Shown piece after piece: positions 44,898-54,404 of a stretch of DNA of 64,000 nucleotides. The translations under genes were made by a program, and so were the position numbers. The notes beneath the pieces were generated by a model. That model was not told where the DNA came from, made no database searches, and was given only the letters and a program-made list of their open reading frames with translations. Source of the DNA: Mesorhizobium ciceri WSM4083 (lineage in GTDB: Bacteria > Pseudomonadota > Alphaproteobacteria > Rhizobiales > Rhizobiaceae). Location: NCBI RefSeq assembly GCF_000519305.1, contig NZ_JAFG01000008.1:186001-250000 (forward strand). Direction: 5' to 3'. The first letter of the stretch is position 1. Each line of letters opens with the position of its first letter.

Positions 44898-45628
44898 TTT
44901 CTGACCTCTCCAGTCATAGTTATAAATGGCTTCGAATTTGTGGCTGGCGGCAATGTTTTCCCGCCTCACCCCCACAACGAAAAAGGCTCGCATCGCTCGC
45001 CCTTTTCAGCGGCGAACATACCCATCGATCCTCTGCCTTCAATGACGATTTCCGAAATAATGCTAGTTCTATGAACAGATTAGTGCTGTGTTGCACAAAT
45101 AACACTTATTACCAACACGAATGGCACAATCGGCACAACGTCATATATTGAATATATATACGGATACTTACGCGGCTAAATACATTTCTAACGTTCTATA
45201 TTTCTGAAATTACCGTACAGTGCGGAATATCTACCTGATTTACGCCGAAATCGACCTGGTTCTTGCCGCCACCCCTCTATCAGCGGATGACGCTCATCCG
45301 CCAAACCTACTCTGATACCGAGGCGAAAAGCGGGATGACGCTTCCAAGCCTGTCTGCTCTTCCAAGACGATCGAAACTCCCTGGAGCGCTGTCGCGTCGC
45401 CGATTGTGACAGCAGCCAGCCGTTGAAGACGATCCCTCCATGACGCCTCTCAATCGACCTTGGCGACGCCGGCGATGTAGTCCCCCGCCTTGATCAGGCG
45501 GGTGGGCACGCATAGGTCCGGAAAAGCATCGCCTCGGCCAGAATGTCCCTGGTCGCGCCATACGAGGCGGATGGTTCGGCGACAGGATTAGGATCTGGTG
45601 GGCGAGAGCGGCTTGAACGTTTGGCGCC
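44898..45628. promoter_or_regulatory. AT-rich control region upstream of the porin
   Basis: No gene is supported in these 731 bases. Bases 45050-45230 are strikingly AT-rich and hold the perfect 15-base palindrome ATATATT-G-AATATAT (45143-45157) and GTGC-TGTGTT-GCAC nearby. These fit nucleoid-protein or regulator binding at a highly expressed porin promoter. A GCGGATG/CATCCGC hairpin lies at 45283-45301. The GC-rich remainder (45300-45628) shows only weak coding-like character on the minus strand and may be a gene remnant. Confidence 0.55.
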
Positions 45629-46522
45629 TCACGCGCCGTGCGCGTGATCGGCAAGCACTTCATCGATCACGTGACGGGATCTTTCAACCTCGACAGGGTT
45701 GACGTCGATCTGTCCGGCAACCGTGATCAGCGCCTTCCAGAGCGTCCAGCCACGACCGCGCGCCCACATCGCCTCGTCGGCCGGAAGGCCGGCACGAAAC
45801 GCCTCCCGGCTTTTGCCTTCCAACAGCGTCCACGCGATCGCCAGATCGCAGGCGGGATCGCCGACGCCGGAGGTTCCGAAGTCGATCACCGCGCTCAATC
45901 GGCCTTGCCTGACCAGCAGGTTTCCCCAACTGACGTCACCGTGGAACCAGACCGGCGCACCGTGCCATGGTGCGGCAAGTGCTGCCTCCCACACCGCACT
46001 GGCGGCGTCCGTATCTATCTTGCCGTCGAGAGCAGCAATCGCTTGCCACGTTTCGCCATCGTAGACGCTGAGTGGTCCGCCGCGAAAGAAATTGTGCTGT
46101 CCCGGCGCCGGTCCACCGGTCGCATCGATCCGCTGCAGGGCGACCAGGAACATGGCCAGGTCGGTCGCGAATCGCGGCAGGCTGGCGATACGCTCGCGCT
46201 TTGCTGTCTCGCCTTCGATCCAGCGGTAGACGGACCAATGCCAGGGATAGTTTTCGGCCGGAACCCCCATCGCCAGCGGCACGGGAATCGGCAGCGGCAA
46301 CAGAGGCGCCAGCCTCGGCAGCCAGCGATGTTCCTTTTCCACCTGCAGGGAATAGGCCGCGGCACTCGGCAGCCGCACGGTCATCTCGTCGCCGAGATGG
46401 AAGGTCCTGTTGTCCCAGCCGCCAAACTCGACGGGCCTGACCGCAAGGTCCTTCCAACGGGGAAACTGCGTGGCGATCAATCGGCTGACAAGCGCTATGT
46501 CGATGTTCGGCTTGCTGTCCAT
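45629..46522 (-). CDS. Aminoglycoside phosphotransferase-like (APH/ChoK) kinase
   Basis: A 297-residue kinase-like protein. It has the catalytic loop WFHGDVSWGNLLV (HGDxxxGN type) and metal-binding VIDFGTSGVGDPACDLA. Such genes phosphorylate antibiotics, choline or other small alcohols; a resistance role cannot be concluded. It begins five bases after the era stop on the same strand, so it may be transcribed with era. Confidence 0.86.
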   Translation of the reverse strand: MDSKPNIDIALVSRLIATQFPRWKDLAVRPVEFGGWDNRTFHLGDEMTVRLPSAAAYSLQVEKEHRWLPRLAPLLPLPIPVPLAMGVPAENYPWHWSVYRWIEGETAKRERIASLPRFATDLAMFLVALQRIDATGGPAPGQHNFFRGGPLSVYDGETWQAIAALDGKIDTDAASAVWEAALAAPWHGAPVWFHGDVSWGNLLVRQGRLSAVIDFGTSGVGDPACDLAIAWTLLEGKSREAFRAGLPADEAMWARGRGWTLWKALITVAGQIDVNPVEVERSRHVIDEVLADHAHGA

Positions 46523-46527
46523 CGATC

Positions 46528-47454
46528 CTAGCGCGGAAACTCGAGCCCCATCTCGCGATAGCGCTCGGGATCATCGCCCCAGTTCTCGCGCACCTTGACG
46601 AACAGGAACAGGTGCACCTTCTGTTCGAGGATGCCTGCTATCTCCATGCGCGCCGCCTGGCCGATGGCGCGGATGGTCTCGCCCTTGTGGCCGAGCACGA
46701 TCTTCTTCTGGCTGTCGCGCTCGACATAGATGGTCTGGTCGATGCGCACCGAGCCATCCGGCTTCTCTTCCCATTTCTCGGTCTCGATATGCGAGGAATA
46801 GGGCAATTCCTGATGCAGCCTGAGATAAAGCTTCTCGCGCGTGATCTCGGCCGCGAGCTGGCGCATCGGCAGGTCCGAGATCTGGTCTTCCGGATAATAC
46901 CACGGGCCGACCGGCAGAGCCTCGGCCAGATAATCGAGAACGTCCTTGCAGCCGGAACCGGTCAGCGCCGAAACCATGAAGGTGCGTTTGAACGGCACCC
47001 TTTCGTTCGCTGCCGCCGACAGAGCCAGCAGCGCTTCGTGCTTGACGCGGTCGACCTTGTTGAGGATCAGCACCATCGGCTGGCGCACATCCTTCAGCCG
47101 TTCGAGGATGGCGTCGGCGTCGCCCCTGATGCCGCGTTCGGCATCGATCAAAAGCAGCACGATGTCGGCGTCCTTGGCCCCGCCCCAGGCGGTGGTCACC
47201 ATCGCCGTGTCGAGCCTCCGCTTCGGCTTGAAGATGCCGGGCGTGTCGACGAAAACGATCTGCGCATTGTCATGCGTGGCGATGCCGCGCACGATGGCGC
47301 GGGTCGTCTGCACCTTGTGGGTGACGATCGACACCTTGGCGCCGACCAATTGGTTGACCAAGGTCGACTTACCCGCGTTGGGTGCGCCGATCAGCGCGAC
47401 AAAACCGGAATGCGTGGCGGCGGCTGCGGTCGCCGGCTCTTCGGTGGCGGTCAT
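46528..47454 (-). CDS. era: GTPase Era
   Basis: A 308-residue Era. G1 is GAPNAGKST (23-31), G3 is DTPG, and G4 is NKVD. The C-terminal KH domain (about 215-300) contains VERDSQKKIVLGHKGETIRA. It binds 16S rRNA and assists 30S maturation. Its ATG overlaps the rnc stop (ATGA). Confidence 0.95.
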   Translation of the reverse strand: MTATEEPATAAAATHSGFVALIGAPNAGKSTLVNQLVGAKVSIVTHKVQTTRAIVRGIATHDNAQIVFVDTPGIFKPKRRLDTAMVTTAWGGAKDADIVLLLIDAERGIRGDADAILERLKDVRQPMVLILNKVDRVKHEALLALSAAANERVPFKRTFMVSALTGSGCKDVLDYLAEALPVGPWYYPEDQISDLPMRQLAAEITREKLYLRLHQELPYSSHIETEKWEEKPDGSVRIDQTIYVERDSQKKIVLGHKGETIRAIGQAARMEIAGILEQKVHLFLFVKVRENWGDDPERYREMGLEFPR

Positions 47455-48203
47455 GCCGCACTCCCTTCACTTGAGCGCGCGCGCTCCGATTTTTGGGCTG
47501 ATTTGGTGGCCCAGACGCCTTCGCGCAAAAGAAATGCCGAAGCCGCCGCTTCTTCGGCAACCCTGCGGGAGCCGCCAGTACCGCTTATCGGCGCAAAGCC
47601 GCGGACCTGCAAGGACACGGTGAAGACGGGCTGGTGGTCCGGGCCTTCTCGTTTTTCGATCACATATTCAGGGCGCGCATCGCTGGTCTTGGCAATCCAT
47701 TCCTGCAGATCGGATTTCGGATTGAGCGGCTTTGCGATCACCGTATGCGAGCGCGGTTCCCAGTAGCGCAGGACGAACCGCCGCGCAGCCTCGATGCCAC
47801 CGTCGACATAAACCGCCGCGATCAGCGCTTCGACCGCATCCGCCAGATAGTTTCCGCCCGAACCACGCGACCGCATCTTCAAGGCAGAATCGGCGCGGAC
47901 CAGATCCTCCAGCTGCATTTCGATGCCGATTTCGGAGCATGTCCGCGCATCGACCAGCGCATTGAAGCGCGGCGCGATTTCACCTTCCGGCGCATCGGGA
48001 AATTTCTCGAAAAGCATATCGGCGACGATCAGCCCAAGCACGCGATCGCCAAGGAATTCGAGACGCTGATTGTTGCTGGCCGCCTTGACCGCACTGGAAT
48101 GCGTCAAGGCGGTCTCGAGCAAACGGATATCCTTGAAGACGTGACCGGTCTTGGCCTTCACCAAACCGGCCAGTGTTTCGCCTGTCGGACGCTTCAAAGC
48201 CAT
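47451..48203 (-). CDS. rnc: Ribonuclease III
   Basis: A 250-residue RNase III. The signature RLEFLGDRVLGLIVADML carries the Mg2+ ligands. The C-terminal dsRNA-binding domain (about 170-240) has DLQEWIAKTSDARPEYVIEK. It cleaves structured RNA, including rRNA precursors. I chose ATG 48203, which overlaps the lepB stop (TGATG). It overlaps era downstream. Confidence 0.94.
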   Translation of the reverse strand: MALKRPTGETLAGLVKAKTGHVFKDIRLLETALTHSSAVKAASNNQRLEFLGDRVLGLIVADMLFEKFPDAPEGEIAPRFNALVDARTCSEIGIEMQLEDLVRADSALKMRSRGSGGNYLADAVEALIAAVYVDGGIEAARRFVLRYWEPRSHTVIAKPLNPKSDLQEWIAKTSDARPEYVIEKREGPDHQPVFTVSLQVRGFAPISGTGGSRRVAEEAAASAFLLREGVWATKSAQKSERARSSEGSAA

Positions 48204-48952
48204 CAATTGACGAAGTGGAACAGGCGCGAAGCGCGCATCAGCGACGGCCATTTCCAGATTTCGAGAGGGCTCGCCTTGCCGGCGATCGAGAAGAAAACAA
48301 GATTGGCACGACCAACCAGATTTTCCGCGGGAACGTAGCCGACGGTGAAACGGCTGTCGGCGGAATTGTCCCGGTTGTCGCCCATCATGAAATAATGGCC
48401 GGGCGGCACATCGAATTCGCGGGTGTTGTCGCCGATCGAGTTCGAATTCAGGTCGAGCGTGTCGTAGCTGACGCCGTTGGGCAAGGTCTCACGATAGACA
48501 TCGATCGGGCGCGATTCCTCGGTGATGTCGGGATTGTCGATCTGGCCTGTTTTCACGCGCGGCACGCCGACGCCGTTGATGAACAGCTGGCCGTCCTTGA
48601 CCTGGATCTTGTCACCGGGCAGGCCGACAACGCGCTTGATGTAGTCGACGGACGGATCAGGCGGGAACTTGAACACCGCCACGTCGCCGCGCTTCGGCTC
48701 GGCGCCCCAGATGCGGCCCGAAAAAATATCGGGTCCGAAAGGCAGCGAGTAGCGCGAATAGCCATAGGACCATTTGGTGACGAACAGATAGTCGCCTTCC
48801 AGGAGCGTCGGCCGCATTGATCCCGACGGGATCGAAAAAGGCTGGAACAGCAGCGTGCGGATGATCAGGGCGAGCAAAAGCGCCTGGACGATGACGCTGA
48901 CGGTCTCGCCAAGCCCGCCGGATTTCTTCTCGGATTTTTCAGCCACGCTCAT
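48203..48952 (-). CDS. lepB: Signal peptidase I
   Basis: A 249-residue type I signal peptidase. One N-terminal transmembrane helix (VSVIVQALLLALIIRTLLF) precedes the catalytic Ser in IPSGSMRPTL. The catalytic Lys is in DYIKRVVGLPGD, and box E is GDNRDNSADSR. It removes signal peptides at the periplasmic side of the inner membrane. ATG 48952 starts at MSVAEKSEKK. Confidence 0.95.
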   Translation of the reverse strand: MSVAEKSEKKSGGLGETVSVIVQALLLALIIRTLLFQPFSIPSGSMRPTLLEGDYLFVTKWSYGYSRYSLPFGPDIFSGRIWGAEPKRGDVAVFKFPPDPSVDYIKRVVGLPGDKIQVKDGQLFINGVGVPRVKTGQIDNPDITEESRPIDVYRETLPNGVSYDTLDLNSNSIGDNTREFDVPPGHYFMMGDNRDNSADSRFTVGYVPAENLVGRANLVFFSIAGKASPLEIWKWPSLMRASRLFHFVN

Positions 48953-49030
48953 GTCGTCCTCGATTGTGCGTTGGATGGTATAGAGTCTCGGCGCGCGCTG
49001 GGCAACGTCAATGCCGGTCGTCAGAGGCAA

Positions 49031-49444
49031 TCAATGTGGCGCTTCTTCGACGGGCAGCGCCTCGATGATCACAAAGGCTTGAGCGAGCGGGAAATCATCC
49101 GTGATGGTGAGGTGGATTGCCGCCCGGTGGCCCTTTGGCAGGATTTTGTCCAGCCTCGCCTGCGCTCCTCCAGTCAGCGCCATGGTCGGCGCGCCGCTGG
49201 GCAGGTTGACGACACCCATGTCGCGCCAGAACACCCCCTGCGCCAGACCGGTGCCCAGCGCCTTGGCGCAGGCCTCCTTGGCAGCGAAACGCTTGGCATA
49301 GGAGGCCGCGCGGGCGCGTCGATTGTCCGAACGCGCCTGTTCGATCTCGGTGTAGATTCTCTGGATGAAGCGCTGGCCGTGACGCTCCAGTGACTTCTCG
49401 ATACGTCTGATGTCGATCAGGTCGCTGCCGATGCCGATGATCAT
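49031..49444 (-). CDS. acpS: Holo-[acyl-carrier-protein] synthase
   Basis: A 137-residue AcpS. It has the N-terminal IIGIGSDLIDIRRIEKSLER, with the Mg2+-binding Asp, and the central RFAAKEACAKALGTG. It transfers 4'-phosphopantetheine from CoA to acyl carrier protein. Its start overlaps the DUF2062 stop (ATGA). A 78-base gap separates it from lepB. Confidence 0.94.
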   Translation of the reverse strand: MIIGIGSDLIDIRRIEKSLERHGQRFIQRIYTEIEQARSDNRRARAASYAKRFAAKEACAKALGTGLAQGVFWRDMGVVNLPSGAPTMALTGGAQARLDKILPKGHRAAIHLTITDDFPLAQAFVIIEALPVEEAPH

Positions 49445-50067
49445 CGCGCAGTGGAACCGATGCTTGCGCCGGGATGGGACGATTGCGCATGCCGGCTTGC
49501 GCGCTCGGCCAGACGTTTGCGCCGCTGTTCGCGGAAAGCGTTCATGCCCCAGCGCGTGATGGCGTAGAACAGCAGCCCGAAGGCGAGCCCTAGCGGAACC
49601 GCGCCGATCAGCATCGGTTCAAGGACCGGTTTCCACAGTTGCGCGAAAGAGAGGTTGTGCAGCATCTCACCCAGATGTGCCGGCGGCCCATGCGTCGGCA
49701 GGCGGTCATGCAGGATGAGCTTGCCCGTTTCCCACGACGCGCCCCATAGCAACGGGAAGGTCAGCGGGTTGCCGAAAAAAACCGCGCCAAGCGCCGCCGC
49801 CACCAGATTGCCGGCGATCACCCAGCACAGGATGGCAGCGATGATGAAATGGAACCCGACGGGGAAGAATGAAGCGAAGACACCGGCCGCAACGCCGGCC
49901 GCCACCGCATGCGGTGTGGCCTTCAGCCGCAGGATGCGCTTGGAAAAATACTGAAGCGAGCGCGAAAATGAGCGGCGCGGCCAAAGGTAGGTACGCACCC
50001 GCTCATAAAGGCCATCAGGCTTGCGGCGTCGAAAAAGCACTCTGTTCCCGTTCCACAGCGCCCGCAA
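49441..50067 (-). CDS. DUF2062-domain membrane protein
   Basis: A 208-residue protein. The basic N-terminus (FRRRKPDGLYERVRTYLWPR) is followed by two or three hydrophobic segments (HAVAAGVAAGVFASFFPVGF, IIAAILCWVIAGNLVAAALG), matching DUF2062. The start may be the GTG at 50040 (FRRRKPDG follows directly). It is conserved next to acpS in Rhizobiales. The function is unknown. Confidence 0.84.
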   Translation of the reverse strand: MRALWNGNRVLFRRRKPDGLYERVRTYLWPRRSFSRSLQYFSKRILRLKATPHAVAAGVAAGVFASFFPVGFHFIIAAILCWVIAGNLVAAALGAVFFGNPLTFPLLWGASWETGKLILHDRLPTHGPPAHLGEMLHNLSFAQLWKPVLEPMLIGAVPLGLAFGLLFYAITRWGMNAFREQRRKRLAERASRHAQSSHPGASIGSTAR

Positions 50068-50286
50068 CGGCAGCTTCAGCCGGGCGTGGCAGCCACATCT
50101 TGCGCTTGACGATCACCCTATGGCAATCGCAAGCATGATATAACGACGCGCTGACAGAAGAACAACCAAGCACCGTCCGTCCGCTGCGCACTCGTTGCCG
50201 CCCCTCGGGGTGGTTCTTGCTTCGAACATTGGACATCGCGGCGAATTTAAGGAAACTGGCAGTCGCTTTTTCGAAGAGCACCAGCG

Positions 50287-50667
50287 CTACGGCAGGTATT
50301 CGCTGACCTCGACCAGATTGCCGTCCGGGTCACGGAAATAGACCGACATCATCGGACCGCGGGCCCCGATACGCTCGACCGGGCCGAGTTCCACCGCCAC
50401 ACCATTGGCCGCGAGCCGGGCACGGACCTCATCCAATGGCCGGTCGGTGATCAGGCAGAAATCACCTGATCCTGATGTCGGCGACTTCGCCTTTGGCTCG
50501 AAAGTGCGGCCGACCTCATGCACATTGATCTTGTGGGTACCGAAAGCCAGCGCCGTCGGCCGATCCGCCGCGTCGATGCGCTCAAAACCCAGCACGCGCT
50601 GGTAAAACTCACAGGTCACTTCCAGCGAAGCGACCGTCAGCACGAAATGATCGATGCCGGCGATCAT
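50287..50667 (-). CDS. VOC-family protein (fosfomycin-resistance/glyoxalase type)
   Basis: A 126-residue VOC protein. It starts MIAGIDHFVLTVASLEVTCE and ends RDPDGNLVEVSEY, with paired His/Glu metal positions. GGGGAGG lies three bases before the ATG at 50667. It follows pyrE by 25 bases on the same strand. The reaction is unknown. Confidence 0.86.
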   Translation of the reverse strand: MIAGIDHFVLTVASLEVTCEFYQRVLGFERIDAADRPTALAFGTHKINVHEVGRTFEPKAKSPTSGSGDFCLITDRPLDEVRARLAANGVAVELGPVERIGARGPMMSVYFRDPDGNLVEVSEYLP

Positions 50668-50692
50668 TTTCGCCTCCCCGGTTTCACACTCG

Positions 50693-51271
50693 TCAGATGT
50701 TGCGGCTGCCGGGCTTGATCGCCGGGATGGCGGCAAGCTCCGGCGGCAGCCGGTCGGCCGGATAGGCCGGGACCTCGTATTCGGCGAGCGCGATCAGCGG
50801 CACGCCGACATCAGTCTTGCCGGCCGAACGGTCGATGATGCAGGCCGCGGCCACCACTTCGGCGCCAAGCTCGCGCAGGCACTCGATGGTCTCGCGGATC
50901 GACAGGCCGGTGGTGACGATGTCCTCGACGATGACGACACGCGAACCCCTGGCGATCTCGAAGCGGCGCAAGCGGAACTCGCCCCCTTCCCGCTCGACCC
51001 AGATCGCCGGCACGCGCAGATGACGCGAGGTCTCATAGGCCGGGATCAGCCCGCCGATCGCCGGGCCGACGACATAGTCGATCTTGCCGGGCACGCCTGC
51101 GCGGATCTTCTCCGCCAGCGCCTTGCACAGAAGCTCGGTCTTGTCGGCATGCATGAACACGCGCGCCTTCTGCAGGAAGACCGGACTGCGCAGGCCCGAG
51201 GTCAAAATGAAATGCCCTTCCAGAACAGCACCCGCCTCGCGGAAAATGCCCAGCACTTCATCGGTGTTCAT
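50693..51271 (-). CDS. pyrE: Orotate phosphoribosyltransferase
   Basis: A 192-residue type I phosphoribosyltransferase. The PRPP loop VVIVEDIVTTGLS lies at about residues 110-122, and HFILTSGLRSPVFLQKARVF is the substrate-binding start. It makes orotidine 5'-phosphate in pyrimidine synthesis. ATG 51271 has AAAGAGG nine bases upstream. In this genome the dihydroorotase-like gene is far away (27.1 kb). Confidence 0.93.
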   Translation of the reverse strand: MNTDEVLGIFREAGAVLEGHFILTSGLRSPVFLQKARVFMHADKTELLCKALAEKIRAGVPGKIDYVVGPAIGGLIPAYETSRHLRVPAIWVEREGGEFRLRRFEIARGSRVVIVEDIVTTGLSIRETIECLRELGAEVVAAACIIDRSAGKTDVGVPLIALAEYEVPAYPADRLPPELAAIPAIKPGSRNI

Positions 51272-51289
51272 GTCTGCCTCTTTTTGATT

Positions 51290-51322
51290 GACCATGACTT
51301 TGTCCGAAACCGGATCATGGTC
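51290..51322. repeat. Short inverted repeat between rsh and pyrE
   Basis: GACCATGA...TCATGGTC (8 bp) encloses CTTTGTCCGAAACCGGA. The TCCGAAA-CCGG core in such a dyad is typical of small extragenic repeats frequent in rhizobial genomes. It abuts the rsh stop codon. Confidence 0.55.
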
Positions 51323-53550
51323 TAGCCATTGACGCGTCTTGCGTCGCTGACGCTGGAATTGTCCTTGAGCTGCGACAGCAGCCGGTTGAGGTGCTTGAGA
51401 TCCCAGACTTCGAGATCGATCAGCATTTCGGTGAAGTCGGGCGCAGTGCGCACCATCGACAGCGTATGGATGTTGGCGTCGTTCGAGGCAACCACCTGCG
51501 CTATATCGGCGAGTGACCCCGGCGCGTTGATGGCGGTGACCGATACGCGCGCCGGAAAGCGTTCCTTGGTGCGCTCGTCGATGTCCCAGCGCACGTCGAT
51601 CCAGCGCTCGGGCTGATCGTCGAACGCCTGCAGCGCCGGCGACTGGATCGGATAGATGGTGATGCCGGTGCCCGGCTGGACGATGCCGACGATGCGATCG
51701 CCGGGCACTGCCCCTTCCGGCGCGAAGCGCACCGGCAGATCGCCGCGCACGCCGCGGATCGGCACGGCGCCATCGCGCGGCTGGTCCTTGTCCTTGCGCG
51801 CGGCGCGACCCGGAATCTGGAACAGCATGCCGGCGGCATTGCGGATTTTCGACCAGCCCTCCTCGCGCGGCTTGGGGACGGCCGTGGTGACGCGCTCATC
51901 CTTGTAGTCGGGGAATACCGCCTTCATGACATCGGCGGAGGCGAGTTCGCCACGCCCGACCGAGGCCAGCACATCCTCGATGTCCTTGCGCGCCAGCCTG
52001 TGCAGCACCTGCTTCAGGCTCTCCTTGGTGAAGGTCTTGCCGGCACGCTCGAAGGCGCGCTCCAGGATGCGGATGCCGAGACCCGAATATTGCTTGCGGA
52101 TGGCGTTCTTGGTGGCACGGCGGATGGCCGAGCGCGCCTTGCCGGTGACGACGACCGATTCCCACGCCGCCGGCGGCACCTGCGCCTTGGAGCGGATGAT
52201 CTCGACCTCATCGCCGTTCTTCAGCTCCGTCATCAGCGGCATGATGCGGCCGTTGACCTTGGCACCGACGCAGGTGTCGCCGACATCGGTGTGCACCGCG
52301 TAGGCGAAGTCGATCGGTGTCGCGCCGCGCGGCAGCGCAATCAGCATGCCTTTCGGGGTGAAGCAGAACACCTGGTCCTGGAACAGTTCCAGCTTGGTAT
52401 TTTCGAGGAAATCTTCCGGATTGTCGCCTTCGGCAAGTTGCTCGATGGTGCGCCGCAGCCAGGCATAGGCGTTGGTCTCCTTCGAAATCGCGTGGGCGGC
52501 ACCGTTGGTCTTGCCGCCGGTATCCTTGTAGATCGAATGCGCGGCGACGCCGTATTCGGCGATCTTGTTCATCTCTCGGGTGCGGATCTGCAGCTCGACA
52601 CGCTGGCGCGACGGGCCGACAATGGTGGTGTGGATCGACCGGTAATCGTTCTGCTTCGGCGTCGAGATGTAGTCCTTGAAGCGGCCCGGCACCATCGACC
52701 ACGCGGTGTGGATGGCGCCGAGCGCCCGGTAACAATCCTCGACCGTGTCGACGACGACGCGGAAGCCGAAAATGTCGGACAACTGCTCGAAGGACAGCGC
52801 CTTGGCCTCCATCTTGCGGAACACCGACCACGGCTTCTTCTGCCGGCTCTTCACGCTGGCGTTGATCGCATGCTTCTCGAACAGCGTGGACAGCGCCTTT
52901 TCGATGTCCGTCAGCACGCCCTTGTTGCGCTCGAAGATTTCGGCAAGCCGTGCGGTGACGGCGCGATAGGCTTCCGGATTGATGAAGCGGAAGGCGATCT
53001 CCTCCAGCTCCTCTCGCATGCCTTGCATGCCCATGCGGCCGGCCAGCGGCGCGTAGATATCCATCGTCTCCTCGGCGATGCGCAGGCGCTTGGCCTCCGG
53101 CATGTGGTCGAGGGTGCGCATATTGTGCAAACGGTCGGCGAGCTTGACCAGCAGCACGCGGACATCTTCCGAAATCGCCAGCAGAAGCTTGCGCAGGTTT
53201 TCCGCCTGCTCGGCCTTCTTCGAGACGAGATCGAGTTTCTTCAGCTTGGTCAGGCCCTCGACCAGCTTGCCCATTTCGGGGCCGAACAGATCGTCGATCT
53301 CGGCCCGTGTGGCGGTCGTGTCCTCGATCGTGTCGTGCAGCAGGGCGACCGCGATCGTCGCCTCGTCCATATGCATCTCGGTGAGGATGGCGGCGACTTC
53401 GAGCGGATGCGAGAAATACGGATCGCCGGAAGCGCGTTTCTGGTGGCCATGCTTCTGCATGGCATAGACATAGGCCTTGTTGAGCAACGCCTCGTTGACG
53501 TCAGGCTTGTAGCGCTGGACGCGCTCGACAAGCTCATACTGACGCATCAT
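51322..53550 (-). CDS. rsh: Bifunctional (p)ppGpp synthetase/hydrolase (Rsh)
   Basis: A 742-residue RelA/SpoT homologue, the only one in the window. The HD hydrolase domain (about 25-180) contains SHPLEVAAILTEMHMD and ALLHDTIEDT. The synthetase domain is at about 230-350 (EQLSDIFGFRVVVDTVEDCY), the TGS domain at about 390-450 (GMLIALPRGATPIDFAYAVH) and ACT at the C-terminus. It controls the stringent response. It lies downstream of rpoZ on the same strand, the standard alphaproteobacterial order. Confidence 0.95.
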   Translation of the reverse strand: MMRQYELVERVQRYKPDVNEALLNKAYVYAMQKHGHQKRASGDPYFSHPLEVAAILTEMHMDEATIAVALLHDTIEDTTATRAEIDDLFGPEMGKLVEGLTKLKKLDLVSKKAEQAENLRKLLLAISEDVRVLLVKLADRLHNMRTLDHMPEAKRLRIAEETMDIYAPLAGRMGMQGMREELEEIAFRFINPEAYRAVTARLAEIFERNKGVLTDIEKALSTLFEKHAINASVKSRQKKPWSVFRKMEAKALSFEQLSDIFGFRVVVDTVEDCYRALGAIHTAWSMVPGRFKDYISTPKQNDYRSIHTTIVGPSRQRVELQIRTREMNKIAEYGVAAHSIYKDTGGKTNGAAHAISKETNAYAWLRRTIEQLAEGDNPEDFLENTKLELFQDQVFCFTPKGMLIALPRGATPIDFAYAVHTDVGDTCVGAKVNGRIMPLMTELKNGDEVEIIRSKAQVPPAAWESVVVTGKARSAIRRATKNAIRKQYSGLGIRILERAFERAGKTFTKESLKQVLHRLARKDIEDVLASVGRGELASADVMKAVFPDYKDERVTTAVPKPREEGWSKIRNAAGMLFQIPGRAARKDKDQPRDGAVPIRGVRGDLPVRFAPEGAVPGDRIVGIVQPGTGITIYPIQSPALQAFDDQPERWIDVRWDIDERTKERFPARVSVTAINAPGSLADIAQVVASNDANIHTLSMVRTAPDFTEMLIDLEVWDLKHLNRLLSQLKDNSSVSDARRVNG

Positions 53551-53678
53551 GGGCGGGATCTCGCGGTGCTGAAATGATTGATGCGCCGCACTAGCGTACG
53601 GCGCACCCCATAGATAGCCACGAAACTGACTGGACGGAAGTGCCGGAAACGTATTCCAGGCAGGTCCAGAGCGCTGGC

Positions 53679-54080
53679 TTAGTAGTCGTCGCTCTTTTCC
53701 GGCGGCACCAGGCCCTCGATGCCGGCCAAGAGATCTTCCTCGGTCATGCGGTCGAAGGTGATGTTCTCCTCGGCGTCATCGGCGTCGGCGGCAGCAACGG
53801 CGGCGCCGGTCTGATCGGCAATCGCCTCGCCGTCGGCCTCGGGCTCGTCGACCTCGACATGCTTCTGCAGCGAATGGATCAGATCTTCCTTGAGGTCGTC
53901 GGGCGACAGCGTCTCGTCAGCGATCTCGCGCAGCGCCACGACCGGGTTCTTGTCGTTGTCACGCGGCACGGTGATCGGCGCGCCCTGGCTGATCTGGCGG
54001 GCGCGGTGGCCGGCCAAAAGCACCAGCTCGAAGCGGTTGTCGACCTTGTCGATGCAATCTTCAACGGTTACGCGGGCCAT
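53679..54080 (-). CDS. rpoZ: RNA polymerase omega subunit
   Basis: A 133-residue omega subunit. The conserved N-terminus is MARVTVEDCIDKVDNRFELV, with LLAGHRARQISQG. The acidic C-terminal extension (about 85-125, Glu/Asp/Ala-rich) is typical of Rhizobiales. It stabilises RNA polymerase and links to (p)ppGpp control, which fits the adjacent rsh gene. Confidence 0.95.
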   Translation of the reverse strand: MARVTVEDCIDKVDNRFELVLLAGHRARQISQGAPITVPRDNDKNPVVALREIADETLSPDDLKEDLIHSLQKHVEVDEPEADGEAIADQTGAAVAAADADDAEENITFDRMTEEDLLAGIEGLVPPEKSDDY

Positions 54081-54404
54081 GGATTGCCCCTTTCATGCGA
54101 TGGATTTGATGGAAAACAGGCGCGGTCCATAACCCGAACGCCGCCAAAATACAAGCATCATGGCAATGGCCGGGCTGCAGGGCGCCCAAACCTTCTTTCA
54201 AACACCCAATTCGGCAAAACCTGTCTGTGCTTATGTGTTCGGTGTCCGATCACAATTGCTTGCAGTGCCGCACGCGCCCTTGGATTGCCGTGAATCTGGC
54301 GCTATCTCGGATGCGTAGAGGTCAGCCGGTTTATTATGAGCCTGACCGAACGTCGCTATCGCATTTCGTTTAGACGGCCGTTTATTTCGAGAAGGAATTT
54401 TTCC

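Noticed and set aside
45307..45663. 118-codon frame on the minus strand downstream of the kinase gene
   Set aside because: No family resemblance and Arg/Pro/Gly-rich; at best a decayed remnant. Noted only as part of the intergenic region.
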